Shown here: in pieces, positions 8,625 to 16,633 of the stretch
Layout of the letters: every line of letters begins with the position of its first letter
How positions within the stretch are numbered: the first letter of the stretch is position 1
Translations under genes and position numbers: made by a program
Assembly: GCA_964502525.1 (NCBI GenBank)
Contig: CAZCXH010000035.1
Location: 1-34,771, forward strand
Origin: DATLYB01 sp964502525
Lineage (GTDB): Bacteria > Bacteroidota > Bacteroidia > Chitinophagales > CAIOSU01
Direction of reading: 5' to 3'
DNA length: 34,771 nucleotides
The notes under the pieces: model-generated
Database searches by the model: none
The model's input: only the letters and a program-made list of their open reading frames with translations
What the model was told of the DNA's origin: nothing

Positions 8625-8632
8625 CAAAAATA
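8625..8632 (-). promoter_or_regulatory. Candidate Bacteroidota -7 element (TATTTTTG)
   Basis: Read on the minus strand this is TATTTTTG, an exact match to the Bacteroidota -7 consensus TAnnTTTG, 16 bp ahead of the acyl-CoA dehydrogenase ATG. I did not find a convincing -33 TTTG at the right distance, so the call is weak. If real, it would drive the dehydrogenase-racemase operon. Confidence 0.3.
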
Positions 8633-8667
8633 GAGATATTGGGTGGAATTTATCAGTGTGGAATTTT

Positions 8668-8700
8668 AGAGATGCCATCCCTTCGAGGGATGGCATCTCT
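8668..8700 (-). terminator. 14-bp perfect hairpin between two minus-strand genes
   Basis: AGAGATGCCATCCC (8668-8681) and GGGATGGCATCTCT (8687-8700) are exact reverse complements around a TTCGA loop. The hairpin begins 6 bp after the stop of the beta-propeller gene, a natural place for its transcription terminator. On that strand no T-run follows it (AAAATTCC does), so it is either a U-independent terminator, a 3'-end stabiliser, or another dispersed palindrome. Its left flank, AATTTTAGAGATGC, resembles the R1 repeat end at 18737-18751. Confidence 0.55.
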
Positions 8701-8705
8701 TTGTC

Positions 8706-11606
8706 TTACTTCGTCACAACCACTCGTTTAGATTGCGTTTTCCCGCCCGCTTTGAGAACAATCATGTAAATGCCACCGGATAGATTATCAAAATCTACTT
8801 CAAGCTTGTTGTGCCCTGCCTGCAAGGAACTCAGCTTATCGTTCCGGTAAATTCTTCCGAGGAGGTCAACCACCAGCAAATTGACAGGCTTATTCCGGTC
8901 ATTCAGTTCAAACTCCACAATGGCTTTGTCATAAACAGGGTTCGGGTACACCCGCATGCCTGCAACTGATGCTTCCACATCTCCGTTTCCAATTCCTACA
9001 GGTTCTCCCGCCACCAGGTTGCATCCGAATTTGGTAAGCGTGGTGGTTCGGAATATGCCCCTGCCATGAGTTCCTGCATACAGCACCATGCAATCCGCTT
9101 CATGCAGCTTTCTCTGCACGAGTTTCATGGCAATTGTGCGCGCCAAGCCGTTATTTTCTTCATTCCAGCCCAAACCTTTGTCGGTTGAAGACCAGATGCC
9201 CGATTCTGTTCCCAATATGATATTGTTTGAATTATAATAATCAATAACAGCATCATAAACGGGCATCTTTGGAAGATCATTCTGGATGCTTGCAAACGAG
9301 GTTCCATTGGTGGATTGATAAACATAGTTCTGGTTGCCATACTGGCCAAGCGTTACCACAATGTGATTTTCATCGCCCGGATTTACTGCGATGCCTGTAA
9401 CGAATCTTCCGGAGTAGGTAGTGAGAAGCGTACGCGTCATATTCTGGTAGCTGTCGGTGCTGCCCTGTGTCGGCCAATCCCATCCGGGGTGGGGTGGGGT
9501 GGCGCTCGGGTCAGGACGCGATGGCTCCGGAAAATCAGGAACGTACTTGATGACGTAGGTATCGCCAACCTTGGGAGTGTCGGTGGCAACTTTGTATTTG
9601 CTGTCCAGTCCGGTTATCCTGTAGATGTTTCCATTCGTGGTTCCGCAGTAAATAACGCCTTCTGACGATACTTCTATTTCTGACACGATACCGTTCAATT
9701 CCACATCATACCAGTAGGATTGGGTGCTGAGGTTCAATGCCCCTGTCGTAAACCAAAGCTGGTTGTTGCCTGCTATAAAGTAAACCGATTTTTTAATTTC
9801 AACTAAAGTGGAATCATTCAGCATGTAAGATTCATCCTTTTCCCACAAGAATGAGGTGCCGACAAAAAGCGATGCGTTGTCGGCATTGCCATCACCGTTG
9901 CGGTCAATGTTATTATCCATGAAGGTGCCGAACGAACTTCCTCCGCTCGATGAGCGCACAAATCTGCCGCCATAAGAAGAAGCAAACATCACCTGCGGGT
10001 TGATGCTTGAAATTTCACAGTCGCCCCCATCGCCACCGGAAACTTCGTCAGCGCTCAGCCTCGTGTTGCCCTTGAGGTCAACCAGTTGCGTGCCATTATC
10101 TTGCGAGCCGCCCATCACATAGCCAACGTCAGAAGCTGCCATGCCGTAAAACTGGGTGACATTATAGCCTTTATTGCGCATCGTGAAAGTGGGGAACTGC
10201 TGCGCGGCATTGTTTGACCTGTAAATGCCACCGTCACTTATCACGTACATGATGTTATTGTTTGCGGGATGAAAATAAACCCCGTGCATATCGGCATGAA
10301 CGTAATAGGGATTGTCGGGATCATCCGGATAAGAGGCTGCCACCTGGTTCCATCCGCCATTGGCATAAAGCCAAAGTTCCGCTTGTCCGCCCACAAATAT
10401 CCGGTCTTTATTCAGAGGGTCAATGCCAAGGGCGATGTTCCACGTTCCCTGGAATCCAAGCACGTCAAATGTTTCGGAGGCTGAGGGAATGAGCGCGGTC
10501 CATGACTGTCCGCTGTCTGTGCTTTTATAAATGCCGCGCAGCGCTTCTCCTCCCGTTGCCACTACCGCATAAACATATTTGGGGTCTGAAGGGGATACTG
10601 CAAACTCTATCCTCCCTATGCTGTTGGATCCGGTGCCATTCACCGGGAAGCCGTTGGTGCCGGTGAGGTTTTCGAAATTAGTTCCATCTTCCGAACGGAA
10701 ATACCTGCTGTTCACCTCCGCATAAATCACGCCATTGCCGCCTATGGCTACCTCCCAGCTATACACATTTCCGGTTACTCCGGGCGGACTTGACCATGAA
10801 TTGCCCCCATCGTCTGAAAATTTCAAACCTCCATGGGTAGCTGCATATACTTTGCGCGGATCATTGGGATCAATTGCAATTTCGCTGACGTATGACCACT
10901 CGTCAACTCCCGAGTTGGGGGCAGGTTTTGTAGCTGGCAGGCGCGAAAATGTTTGCCCCCCGTCAGTTGATTTATATATGCCATCTCCGATAAATCCGGG
11001 CGCGCCATTGGTCATCGGAACACCGCCAAGGGCGTAGGCAAAGGATTCGCCCGTGCCTACATATATGTCACCGTTGGAAGCCTGCCTGATGGTGGCAATG
11101 CCAACCTGCCCCATGGAGTCGGAAGTGGCAGGATGCACAGCCCACAAAAGACCGCCATTTTGCGAAACAAACAATCCGCCTGCAACGCCACCCGCCAGCA
11201 TGTGCTCAGGGTTATTTTTGTCAATCATCAAGCCGCGCGTTCTGCCGCCTACATTATCAGGTCCCAAATCTTCCCACTGGAGGTTAAGAGGAATGCCTCG
11301 CTTTCCGCGCTGCGAATTGCTTTGTTTTATTTGCTGACGCATTTTGTAAACATCCTCAAAATCAATCCTTCCGGTAACCTGGTTCGCCCGCATCTCATTA
11401 AAATATTTTACATAGCCTTTGGCTTCTTTCTTTTCACTCTCTTCTTCCGATCTGTTTTCCCGGTATTGCTGCGAAAGCCTGTAAGCAGGCGACTGCATGA
11501 GCCGGTCATGTTCGGAAAGAAGAGGCATTCCCCTGTTAAGAGAGGCAACAACGGCTATAAGCAGGATTGCTCCAAAAATGATGGCAAGGGCAAGGTATCT
11601 GTTCAT
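8706..11606 (-). CDS. Large BNR/sortilin-like beta-propeller protein with T9SS type A sorting domain
   Basis: This is a 966-residue exported protein. A hydrophobic N-terminal segment (about 5-24) acts as signal peptide or anchor. Repeated Asp-box-like motifs mark beta-propeller blades: KSTDGGQTFSRL, FSDDGGNSWSS, KSTDSGQSWTAL, SSGGSSFGTF and SSTDKGLGWNEE, with linkers such as AIDPNDPRKVYAATHGG and AGTHGRGIF. This is the VPS10/sortilin, sialidase-like propeller fold found in many Bacteroidota surface proteins; no catalytic activity can be inferred. The last 80 residues or so (RVYPNPVYDKAIVEFEL, LLGRIYRND, LSGGIYMIVLKAG, KRVVVTK) are a T9SS type A sorting domain, so the protein is delivered to the cell surface. 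It is monocistronic and divergent from the mlaE-like gene. A weak promoter-like pair (TTTTG at 11675-11679, TATCTTTA at 11644-11651) lies upstream. Confidence 0.9.
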   Translation of the reverse strand: MNRYLALAIIFGAILLIAVVASLNRGMPLLSEHDRLMQSPAYRLSQQYRENRSEEESEKKEAKGYVKYFNEMRANQVTGRIDFEDVYKMRQQIKQSNSQRGKRGIPLNLQWEDLGPDNVGGRTRGLMIDKNNPEHMLAGGVAGGLFVSQNGGLLWAVHPATSDSMGQVGIATIRQASNGDIYVGTGESFAYALGGVPMTNGAPGFIGDGIYKSTDGGQTFSRLPATKPAPNSGVDEWSYVSEIAIDPNDPRKVYAATHGGLKFSDDGGNSWSSPPGVTGNVYSWEVAIGGNGVIYAEVNSRYFRSEDGTNFENLTGTNGFPVNGTGSNSIGRIEFAVSPSDPKYVYAVVATGGEALRGIYKSTDSGQSWTALIPSASETFDVLGFQGTWNIALGIDPLNKDRIFVGGQAELWLYANGGWNQVAASYPDDPDNPYYVHADMHGVYFHPANNNIMYVISDGGIYRSNNAAQQFPTFTMRNKGYNVTQFYGMAASDVGYVMGGSQDNGTQLVDLKGNTRLSADEVSGGDGGDCEISSINPQVMFASSYGGRFVRSSSGGSSFGTFMDNNIDRNGDGNADNASLFVGTSFLWEKDESYMLNDSTLVEIKKSVYFIAGNNQLWFTTGALNLSTQSYWYDVELNGIVSEIEVSSEGVIYCGTTNGNIYRITGLDSKYKVATDTPKVGDTYVIKYVPDFPEPSRPDPSATPPHPGWDWPTQGSTDSYQNMTRTLLTTYSGRFVTGIAVNPGDENHIVVTLGQYGNQNYVYQSTNGTSFASIQNDLPKMPVYDAVIDYYNSNNIILGTESGIWSSTDKGLGWNEENNGLARTIAMKLVQRKLHEADCMVLYAGTHGRGIFRTTTLTKFGCNLVAGEPVGIGNGDVEASVAGMRVYPNPVYDKAIVEFELNDRNKPVNLLVVDLLGRIYRNDKLSSLQAGHNKLEVDFDNLSGGIYMIVLKAGGKTQSKRVVVTK

Positions 11607-11781
11607 TTTTTTGGTTGTAAAAAATTCAGGAAATATTAAGCGATAAAGATAACCAATTGACCGAATGCTAAGTTCAAAATAATGTCAGATTTTCAGACCG
11701 TGCCTGCGTGGCAATAGGTTATCTCTCTCCGCCTGATTACTTTTATGGCGCGGATTTCAGACCGTTCATTTCAAGACGGAC

Positions 11782-12564
11782 ATGCCATACCGGGTTCCAT
11801 TCAAAGACACCATCAGGTCGTTTCTTGCTGAAACAGGCGAGTTATCCTACTTCGCAGGCCGCTTCTTCAAGGAGGCAGTGAAGCCGCCTTACGAGTTCAG
11901 CGAGTTCATCAGGCAATCCTATTACATTGGTTACAATTCGCTACCGCTGGTGGGCATCACCGGGTTCATCATGGGTCTGGTGTTCACGCTGCAAACGCGT
12001 CCAACGCTGGAGGAATTGGGCGCAGTGGCGTGGATGCCCAACATGGTGGGCATCTCCATCATCCGCGAAATCGGCCCCGTGCTCACAGCGCTGATCTGCG
12101 CTGGAAAAATCGGATCGGGCATTGGCGCTGAACTGGGTTCCATGCGCGTCACGGAGCAAATCGAGGCGATGGAAGTTTCGGGTACGAACCCGTTTAAATA
12201 CCTGGTGGTCACCCGGATTCTTGCCGCCACCTTTACGCTGCCTGTCCTCGTTGTGTTGGGCGATACCATTTCTCTTTTCGGCTCATTCCTTGTGGAAAAC
12301 ATGAAGGGCGAGGTTTCCTTTCAGCTCTATTTCAACAAAATGTTTGAAGCCCTTGAATTTGGCGACCTCATGCCGGCAACGATCAAATCATTCTTTTTCG
12401 GATTCGTCATCGGACTGGTTGGCTGCTTCAAGGGGTACAATTCCGATAAAGGAACTGAAGGCGTGGGCCGCGCTGCCAACAGTGCCGTGGTGATTGCCTC
12501 GCTGCTGCTGTTTCTTGTTGATTTTCTCGCGGTGATGGTGGCAGATATATTTTATGACTTATGA
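11782..12564 (+). CDS. mlaE: MlaE-family ABC transporter permease
   Basis: This 260-residue integral membrane protein is the permease of an Mce-type phospholipid transporter. The hallmarks are the amphipathic N-terminal helix region (PPYEFSEFIRQSYYIGYNSLPLVGITGFIMG), the conserved REIGPVLTALICAGKIGSGIGAELGSM stretch with its EAMEVSGTNPFKYLV continuation, and C-terminal helices ending in FLVDFLAVMVADIFYDL. It should sit in the inner membrane as a dimer with the ATPase encoded next. Its stop overlaps the following start by 4 bp (ATGA), indicating translational coupling. The ATG start gives the normal family length. It is the first gene of a three-gene operon. Confidence 0.93.
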   Translation: MPYRVPFKDTIRSFLAETGELSYFAGRFFKEAVKPPYEFSEFIRQSYYIGYNSLPLVGITGFIMGLVFTLQTRPTLEELGAVAWMPNMVGISIIREIGPVLTALICAGKIGSGIGAELGSMRVTEQIEAMEVSGTNPFKYLVVTRILAATFTLPVLVVLGDTISLFGSFLVENMKGEVSFQLYFNKMFEALEFGDLMPATIKSFFFGFVIGLVGCFKGYNSDKGTEGVGRAANSAVVIASLLLFLVDFLAVMVADIFYDL

Positions 12565-13346
12565 AAACTGCGGAACATGCAACCGGAAGCGCTTCGGGCG
12601 CTGATTTGAAAAGGGGCATGCCCGTTCTGGAACTGAGGAATTTGTGCAAATCATTTGGCAGCAACAAAGTGCTCAAAGGCTTCAATCTCGATCTCTTTGA
12701 GGGCGAAAACCTCGTAGTGGTCGGAAAATCAGGATCGGGAAAAACAGTCATGATCAAATGCATTGTCGGACTGGAGGAAATTGACAGCGGCACCGTGAAA
12801 GTGCTTGGAAAAAATATCATCGGCATGGGGCGGGATGAAATGGATGAGTTGCGGACGGAGATTGGATTTCTCTTCCAGGGCAGCGCGCTGTACGACTCCA
12901 TGACCGTGCGCCAAAACCTTGAATTCCCCTGGCGGAGGCATAAAAAAAAATTAGGCAGCCGGCACAACCTCGATGAAATGGTGAAGGAAGCGTTGGAAAA
13001 CGTAGGGCTGGTTCATGCCATTGACATGATGCCCGCTGAACTGTCGGGCGGCATGAAGCGCAGGGTAGCTCTGGCGCGCACGCTGATACTGAAGCCGAGA
13101 ATCATTTTGTATGACGAGCCTACCAGCGGACTTGACCCCATCACCGCCAAGGAAATAATTTTGCTGATGCTGAACATACAAAAAAGGTTCAACACCTCAT
13201 CGCTCATCATCACGCACGACATGGATTGCGCGCGCGTAATTTCCAACCGCATGATTATCCTTGCTGATGGCATCAATTATGCGGAGGGCGCTTTCGCGGA
13301 ACTGGCTCAACTGACGGACCCGAAGGTGAAAGCATTTTTTAAATAA
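12561..13346 (+). CDS. mlaF: MlaF-family ABC transporter ATP-binding protein
   Basis: This is the cytoplasmic ATPase that powers the Mla/Mce lipid transporter. All nucleotide-binding motifs are present: Walker A GKSGSGKT (55-62), Q-loop glutamine Q106 in FLFQGSALYDSMTV, signature LSGGMKRR (161-168), Walker B ILYDEPTSGLDP with catalytic E186, and the switch histidine H219 in ITHD. The FQGSALYDSMTV sequence after the Q-loop is characteristic of MlaF-type subunits. About 20 extra residues precede the first beta-strand. The gene overlaps the permease by 4 bp and is followed after 6 bp by the substrate-binding gene. Confidence 0.94.
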   Translation: MKTAEHATGSASGADLKRGMPVLELRNLCKSFGSNKVLKGFNLDLFEGENLVVVGKSGSGKTVMIKCIVGLEEIDSGTVKVLGKNIIGMGRDEMDELRTEIGFLFQGSALYDSMTVRQNLEFPWRRHKKKLGSRHNLDEMVKEALENVGLVHAIDMMPAELSGGMKRRVALARTLILKPRIILYDEPTSGLDPITAKEIILLMLNIQKRFNTSSLIITHDMDCARVISNRMIILADGINYAEGAFAELAQLTDPKVKAFFK

Positions 13347-13352
13347 AGGGAC

Positions 13353-14351
13353 ATGGAGAAAACTACCGGGCAAAAAATAAGGCTTGCAATATTCGTTATC
13401 GCGGGACTGGTGTTCTTCGCTGTTGCGGTTTATTTCATCGGGAACAAGCAGAACCTCTTTGGCAATACATTTGTCATTAAATCAATATTCAGAAATGTCA
13501 ACGGATTGCAGGCAGGCAACAACGTCCGCTATTCCGGCATTAATGCGGGAACCGTCAGCAAGCTCGAATTGCTCAGCGACACCACTATCCTCGTGGAAAT
13601 GGTACTCAATGAAAAAATCAGGCAGTATTTGAAAAGTGATGCCATTGCCACTATCGGTTCTGATGGATTGGTGGGCAACATGATTATCAACATCATTCCG
13701 GGAGCGGGAACCGAAACGGCAGTGGAATCAGGCGACTACATTGAATCATACAGCCGCATCAGCGCCAGCGACATGCTCAGCGCCTTTAACACCACAGGAG
13801 AAAACGCTGCGCTCCTTACTGCGGATCTCCTCACCATTACCCGCGCCATCAATGAAGGTCATGGCACGCTGGGAATGCTGATAAACGATCCCGAGATGGC
13901 AAAGAACCTGAAGGAAACGGTTGCCAACCTGAAAACCACAAGCAGGAAAGCCACCGAGTTCATGGAAAGCATCAACAAAACGCTCGGCAACATCAACGGT
14001 GATGAGACGCTTGCCGGCATGATTGTCAGCGACACCGCCACTGCCCATCAATTCAAAAAAATAATTTCCGATTTGGAAAACTTCAGCAGAGGAATCAATC
14101 AATCGCTCGACAGCATCAATACGTTCATCTCAACGGTGAATGAACTTGGCGAAGGGATCAAAAAAACGGAAGGACCGATCCATACTGCCATCTACGACAC
14201 GGTGTTGGTAAACGATTTGAAGCAATCCGTTTCAAACATCAAACTGGCAACGCAGCAGTTCAACGAAGTGATGGAAGCGGTGAAGCAAAGTAGGTTTCTG
14301 AGGAAATACTTCAATCTGGAAGAAGAAGAAAAACAGCCCAGGCAGAGATAG
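13353..14351 (+). CDS. mlaD: MlaD/Mce-family membrane-anchored lipid-binding protein
   Basis: This 332-residue protein has one N-terminal transmembrane helix (about 10-28), then the MCE domain (about 38-115) starting at FVIKSIFRNVNGLQAGNNVRYSGI with the typical GxxVxLELLSDTTILVEM continuation. A long helical C-terminal region with repeated SINKTLGNIN, SLDSINTFISTV and VSNIKLATQQ segments follows. MCE domains form hexameric rings that carry phospholipid across the periplasm; the helical tail may form a conduit or contact outer-membrane partners (inference). It is longer than E. coli MlaD (about 180 aa), as usual for Bacteroidota and mycobacterial-style MCE proteins. It is the last gene of the mlaE-mlaF-mlaD operon; no MlaA, MlaB or MlaC is encoded nearby. 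Confidence 0.93.
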   Translation: MEKTTGQKIRLAIFVIAGLVFFAVAVYFIGNKQNLFGNTFVIKSIFRNVNGLQAGNNVRYSGINAGTVSKLELLSDTTILVEMVLNEKIRQYLKSDAIATIGSDGLVGNMIINIIPGAGTETAVESGDYIESYSRISASDMLSAFNTTGENAALLTADLLTITRAINEGHGTLGMLINDPEMAKNLKETVANLKTTSRKATEFMESINKTLGNINGDETLAGMIVSDTATAHQFKKIISDLENFSRGINQSLDSINTFISTVNELGEGIKKTEGPIHTAIYDTVLVNDLKQSVSNIKLATQQFNEVMEAVKQSRFLRKYFNLEEEEKQPRQR

Positions 14352-14375
14352 AACTGGACAGAACTCTTGAGGCTG

Positions 14376-14392
14376 TTTAATTTGAAATTAAA
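14376..14392. repeat. AT-rich palindrome after mlaD
   Basis: TTTAATTT and AAATTAAA surround a single G, 25 bp after the mlaD stop. It is a weak AT-only hairpin and a possible 3'-end structure for the operon. The GAGGCTGT just before it recurs at 18634-18641. Confidence 0.35.
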
Positions 14393-14426
14393 TCATAATA
14401 AAGAATGATAATGGAACGCTGATGGC

Positions 14427-14503
14427 GCGGATTGTACAGATAATCGCTGATTGTTTTATCTGCGGTCATCCTGTTTTTCTGCGTCATCTGCGTTTTGTTT
14501 TTA
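14427..14503 (+). repeat. Dispersed repeat R4, copy 1
   Basis: This 77-bp intergenic sequence aligns without gaps to 18523-18599. Shared blocks include CAGATAATCGCTGA, TGTTTTATCTG, and TGCGTCATCTGCGTT followed by TGTTTTTA; I count about ten differences. It lies in the 426-bp gene-free gap between mlaD and the VTT-like gene, which also holds R2, R3 and a small hairpin and no supportable coding sequence. Confidence 0.85.
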
Positions 14504-14556
14504 TACCATCGGCAAACAGGTTTCCGAACTTGTACCAAATAGCACCCGATGGCGTA
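14502..14556 (+). repeat. Dispersed repeat R2, copy A
   Basis: This 55-bp sequence beginning TATACCATCGGCAAACAGG aligns without gaps to 34664-34718 upstream of the aquaporin; I count 44 matches. It abuts R4 directly, so the two look like modules of one composite intergenic element. Confidence 0.8.
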
Positions 14557-14560
14557 TCCT

Positions 14561-14584
14561 CCGAAGGAGTCCGGAGTCCTTCGG
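14561..14584. repeat. Small hairpin CCGAAGGA / TCCTTCGG
   Basis: CCGAAGGA (14561-14568) and TCCTTCGG (14577-14584) pair around GTCCGGAG. It lies between repeat modules R2 and R3 and probably belongs to the same composite repeat. Confidence 0.5.
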
Positions 14585-14585
14585 A

Positions 14586-14625
14586 CCGATCACAGTTCAT
14601 TTTTTACACTTGTTTCGGGATAATT
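14586..14625 (+). repeat. Dispersed repeat R3, copy 1
   Basis: This 40-bp sequence from CCGATCACAGTTC to CTTGTTTCGGGATAATT recurs at 19755-19795 with two substitutions and one extra T. Its last 17 bases also recur with one change at 33733-33749, inside the left R2-type arm beside the aquaporin. Confidence 0.85.
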
Positions 14626-14777
14626 TTAAACAGCATCTTATACCCCAAACCGGCCGGGTGATGATTGAAATGCTTAGCCCCCTTGTCCTGAACAGAAATA
14701 TAATGAAATATAATTAGATATAGGAACGGAACACCTCATCCTGGTTAAAACCAACAGGCTATCTTGTCCAAACATTT

Positions 14778-15341
14778 ATGGAGAATCACCTCGACCAATC
14801 GAAAAAAAAGTTTATCCGGCAAAACCTGATCAAAACAGTTATTTACCTGCTTGCCGTGATCGCAATTATCATTGCGGGCAAGCATTTCTTTAAGGACGAG
14901 TTGGAGATGCTGATTGGCGCTGCGCGTCACAATCTTCCTGCCTTTTATGCCGTGTTCTTTCTGCTCGAAATTCTGCCCGGGCAGCTTCCGCCTGAAATCT
15001 TTTTCGTTCTGTACTCCAAAGAAAACACTGCGTTTCCTGCGTTCATGGGAGCTGTGCTTTTGCTCGCTTGTTTATCATACATCGCCATCAACCTGTCATA
15101 TTATATTGGTAAGATATTGCCAAAACTCAGGTCCGGTAATTGGTTTGAGAAAAACAGCAGGCTGGTTGAGCAGTATGGGAGCATGATTATCGTTTTCGGA
15201 ATGTTCACGCCACTGCCTTCAGCATTCATCAGCATGGCTGCGGGCTACCTGGATTTTCCGGTATGGAAATTCCGCCTGCTGACGCTGGCGCGATTTATAC
15301 GCTTTTTGGTGTACGGTCCAATCGTGTTTTTCTCAACGTAA
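14778..15341 (+). CDS. VTT/DedA-like (SNARE-associated) membrane protein
   Basis: This 187-residue polytopic membrane protein has hydrophobic segments at about 20-38, 53-75, 87-107, 133-150 and 165-185. The region GSMIIVFGMFTPLPSAFISMAAGYLDFPVWKF resembles the re-entrant loop and glycine-rich segment of VTT-domain (DedA, TVP38/TMEM41-like) proteins, which act as lipid scramblases or undecaprenyl-phosphate/phospholipid transporters. The usual acidic and Arg residues of DedA (E/FxGxxxP, GxxxR) are only partly visible, so this is a divergent member. The start is an ATG. It converges on the phosphoribosyltransferase gene with 14 bp between them and has no operon partner. The upstream 426 bp is the composite repeat region. 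Confidence 0.65.
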   Translation: MENHLDQSKKKFIRQNLIKTVIYLLAVIAIIIAGKHFFKDELEMLIGAARHNLPAFYAVFFLLEILPGQLPPEIFFVLYSKENTAFPAFMGAVLLLACLSYIAINLSYYIGKILPKLRSGNWFEKNSRLVEQYGSMIIVFGMFTPLPSAFISMAAGYLDFPVWKFRLLTLARFIRFLVYGPIVFFST

Positions 15342-15355
15342 TGGAACACATGCTG

Positions 15356-16006
15356 TTAAGCCTGCTTGGATTTTTGTTTTTGCTTTTCCCACTTCTCCAT
15401 GAGATTCACCACTTCCTTGTCATCAAGGTTATAAAAGTATTCGTATCCCTGCGACACCGCCCAGTAGTCATCAGGCTTTTCGAGAATGACAACTTCATCT
15501 GCCTTTTCCTCCAGGCATGCCGCAGTGTCGCGGCCGGAGATGGGCGCGGCAACCACTACCTTCTTCGCCTTCAGATTCCTGCACATCGCGATGGCAGCGA
15601 AAACCGTGGCACCTGTGGCGATGCCGTCATCCACGAGTATTACGATTTTATCTTTAATATCAGGGAAAGGCCTGCCCCCGCGCAGCAGCCTGATCCTGCG
15701 CTGTATCTCGCGCTTCTGCATGTCAATGGATTCATTGATGGCCGCCTGCTGCAGGTAATGCAACGCGCGGCTGCTTAGATAGGCGCTTCCATCTTCCGCT
15801 ATGGCGCCAAAAGCCGCTTCAGGATTGCCGGGAAGACCAAGCTTGCGGGAGATAAGCAATGAAAATTTTACGTTCAGATAAAGGGCGACATAATATGCGG
15901 TTTCTGCACCGCCCCGCGGAATGCCCAATACAATAACGTCTTTATCCTTGTATTTTTCAAGGGCTTCCGCCAGTTGTATTCCGCCATCTTTCCTGTCAAC
16001 GAACAT
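15356..16006 (-). CDS. Phosphoribosyltransferase-family protein
   Basis: This is a type I phosphoribosyltransferase fold protein of 216 residues. The PRPP-binding loop is explicit: IVILVDDGIATGATVFAAI (121-139), with the paired Asp residues and the ATGAT phosphate loop. An earlier VLGIPRGGAETAYYVA segment (26-41) forms the pyrophosphate loop. The same domain occurs in proteins such as Rv0571c, sometimes fused to dienelactone hydrolases; the base substrate is unknown. The C-terminus is charged and Lys-rich (KWEKQKQKSK). The start is an ATG. Gaps of 14 bp downstream and 153 bp upstream suggest its own transcript. Confidence 0.85.
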   Translation of the reverse strand: MFVDRKDGGIQLAEALEKYKDKDVIVLGIPRGGAETAYYVALYLNVKFSLLISRKLGLPGNPEAAFGAIAEDGSAYLSSRALHYLQQAAINESIDMQKREIQRRIRLLRGGRPFPDIKDKIVILVDDGIATGATVFAAIAMCRNLKAKKVVVAAPISGRDTAACLEEKADEVVILEKPDDYWAVSQGYEYFYNLDDKEVVNLMEKWEKQKQKSKQA

Positions 16007-16043
16007 GATTTGCCTATTTTTGCTCTGCCTGAACTCTTATAAT

Positions 16044-16109
16044 GGGCAGTTTTTAAAATTGCTCTTTTTGTCGCCTCACCCAATAGCTGTAAGATTTTCA
16101 GAACTGCCC
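16044..16109 (-). repeat. Dispersed repeat R1, copy 2, with GGGCAGTT terminal inverted repeats
   Basis: GGGCAGTT (16044-16051) and AACTGCCC (16102-16109) bound a 66-bp unit. Its 16044-16081 part, read on the minus strand, is the R1 sequence also found at 40-76. The two ends are inverted repeats, so the unit can fold back on itself or is a very small inverted-repeat-ended element. It lies in the gap between the phosphoribosyltransferase start and the small secreted protein gene. Confidence 0.75.
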
Positions 16110-16159
16110 TAATGTCTCTCTCATCCTCATTGGTCAAAAAAGACGCAACTCGCAAAAGG

Positions 16160-16621
16160 TCACTCTTTTTTTTCCGTCACATGAACCTCAAAATAATTTT
16201 CATCCTCTACAAGTACCCACTCCTGCGGAATTTTCTTTGAGTAATCCATCCATACGTGAAAGCCGGCACTGGTAAACCTCGAATCGAGTGAACGGATCAC
16301 TTCGTCTTTTTCCGGGCACTTGGAATAGCTTGTGCACATGTTTTTTGAAACATACTTTACGCAAATTTCCTGGTTTGATTTTTTCCCGCTCTTCACTGGT
16401 ATCGTCATAATCTCAAAGTAATAAAAGACCGCTCTTTTCTTGTCCTCGGTCACATAGGAGATGAAATGCAAGGAATCAACCTTGAATTCAACAGGGCCTT
16501 TCATATCCCCCCGCTGGCTTTTAAGGGCTTTGATGATATACTGCTTGCTGTAGCCAAGGTAGTTCTGGGCATCCGCCATTCTGAAAAAAAACAGCAGCGC
16601 GATTATTGTAAATGCTCTCAT
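16160..16621 (-). CDS. Small secreted hypothetical protein
   Basis: I do not recognise a family. The 153-residue product starts with a signal peptide (MRAFTIIALLFFFRMADAQ), so it is exported. The mature part is charged and beta-rich, with three cysteines (CVKYVSKNMC, and KCPEK) and the sequence FISYVTEDKKRAVFYYF. It follows the next upstream gene by 12 bp on the same strand, so the pair is probably co-transcribed. The start is an ATG. The real-gene call rests on the signal peptide and the operon-like spacing. Confidence 0.65.
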   Translation of the reverse strand: MRAFTIIALLFFFRMADAQNYLGYSKQYIIKALKSQRGDMKGPVEFKVDSLHFISYVTEDKKRAVFYYFEIMTIPVKSGKKSNQEICVKYVSKNMCTSYSKCPEKDEVIRSLDSRFTSAGFHVWMDYSKKIPQEWVLVEDENYFEVHVTEKKE

Positions 16622-16633
16622 CAGCGATGGGTT

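Noticed and set aside
11931..12967. Antisense open frames over mlaE and mlaF
   Set aside because: They are shadows of conserved transporter genes; their sequences lack any domain or plausible signal.
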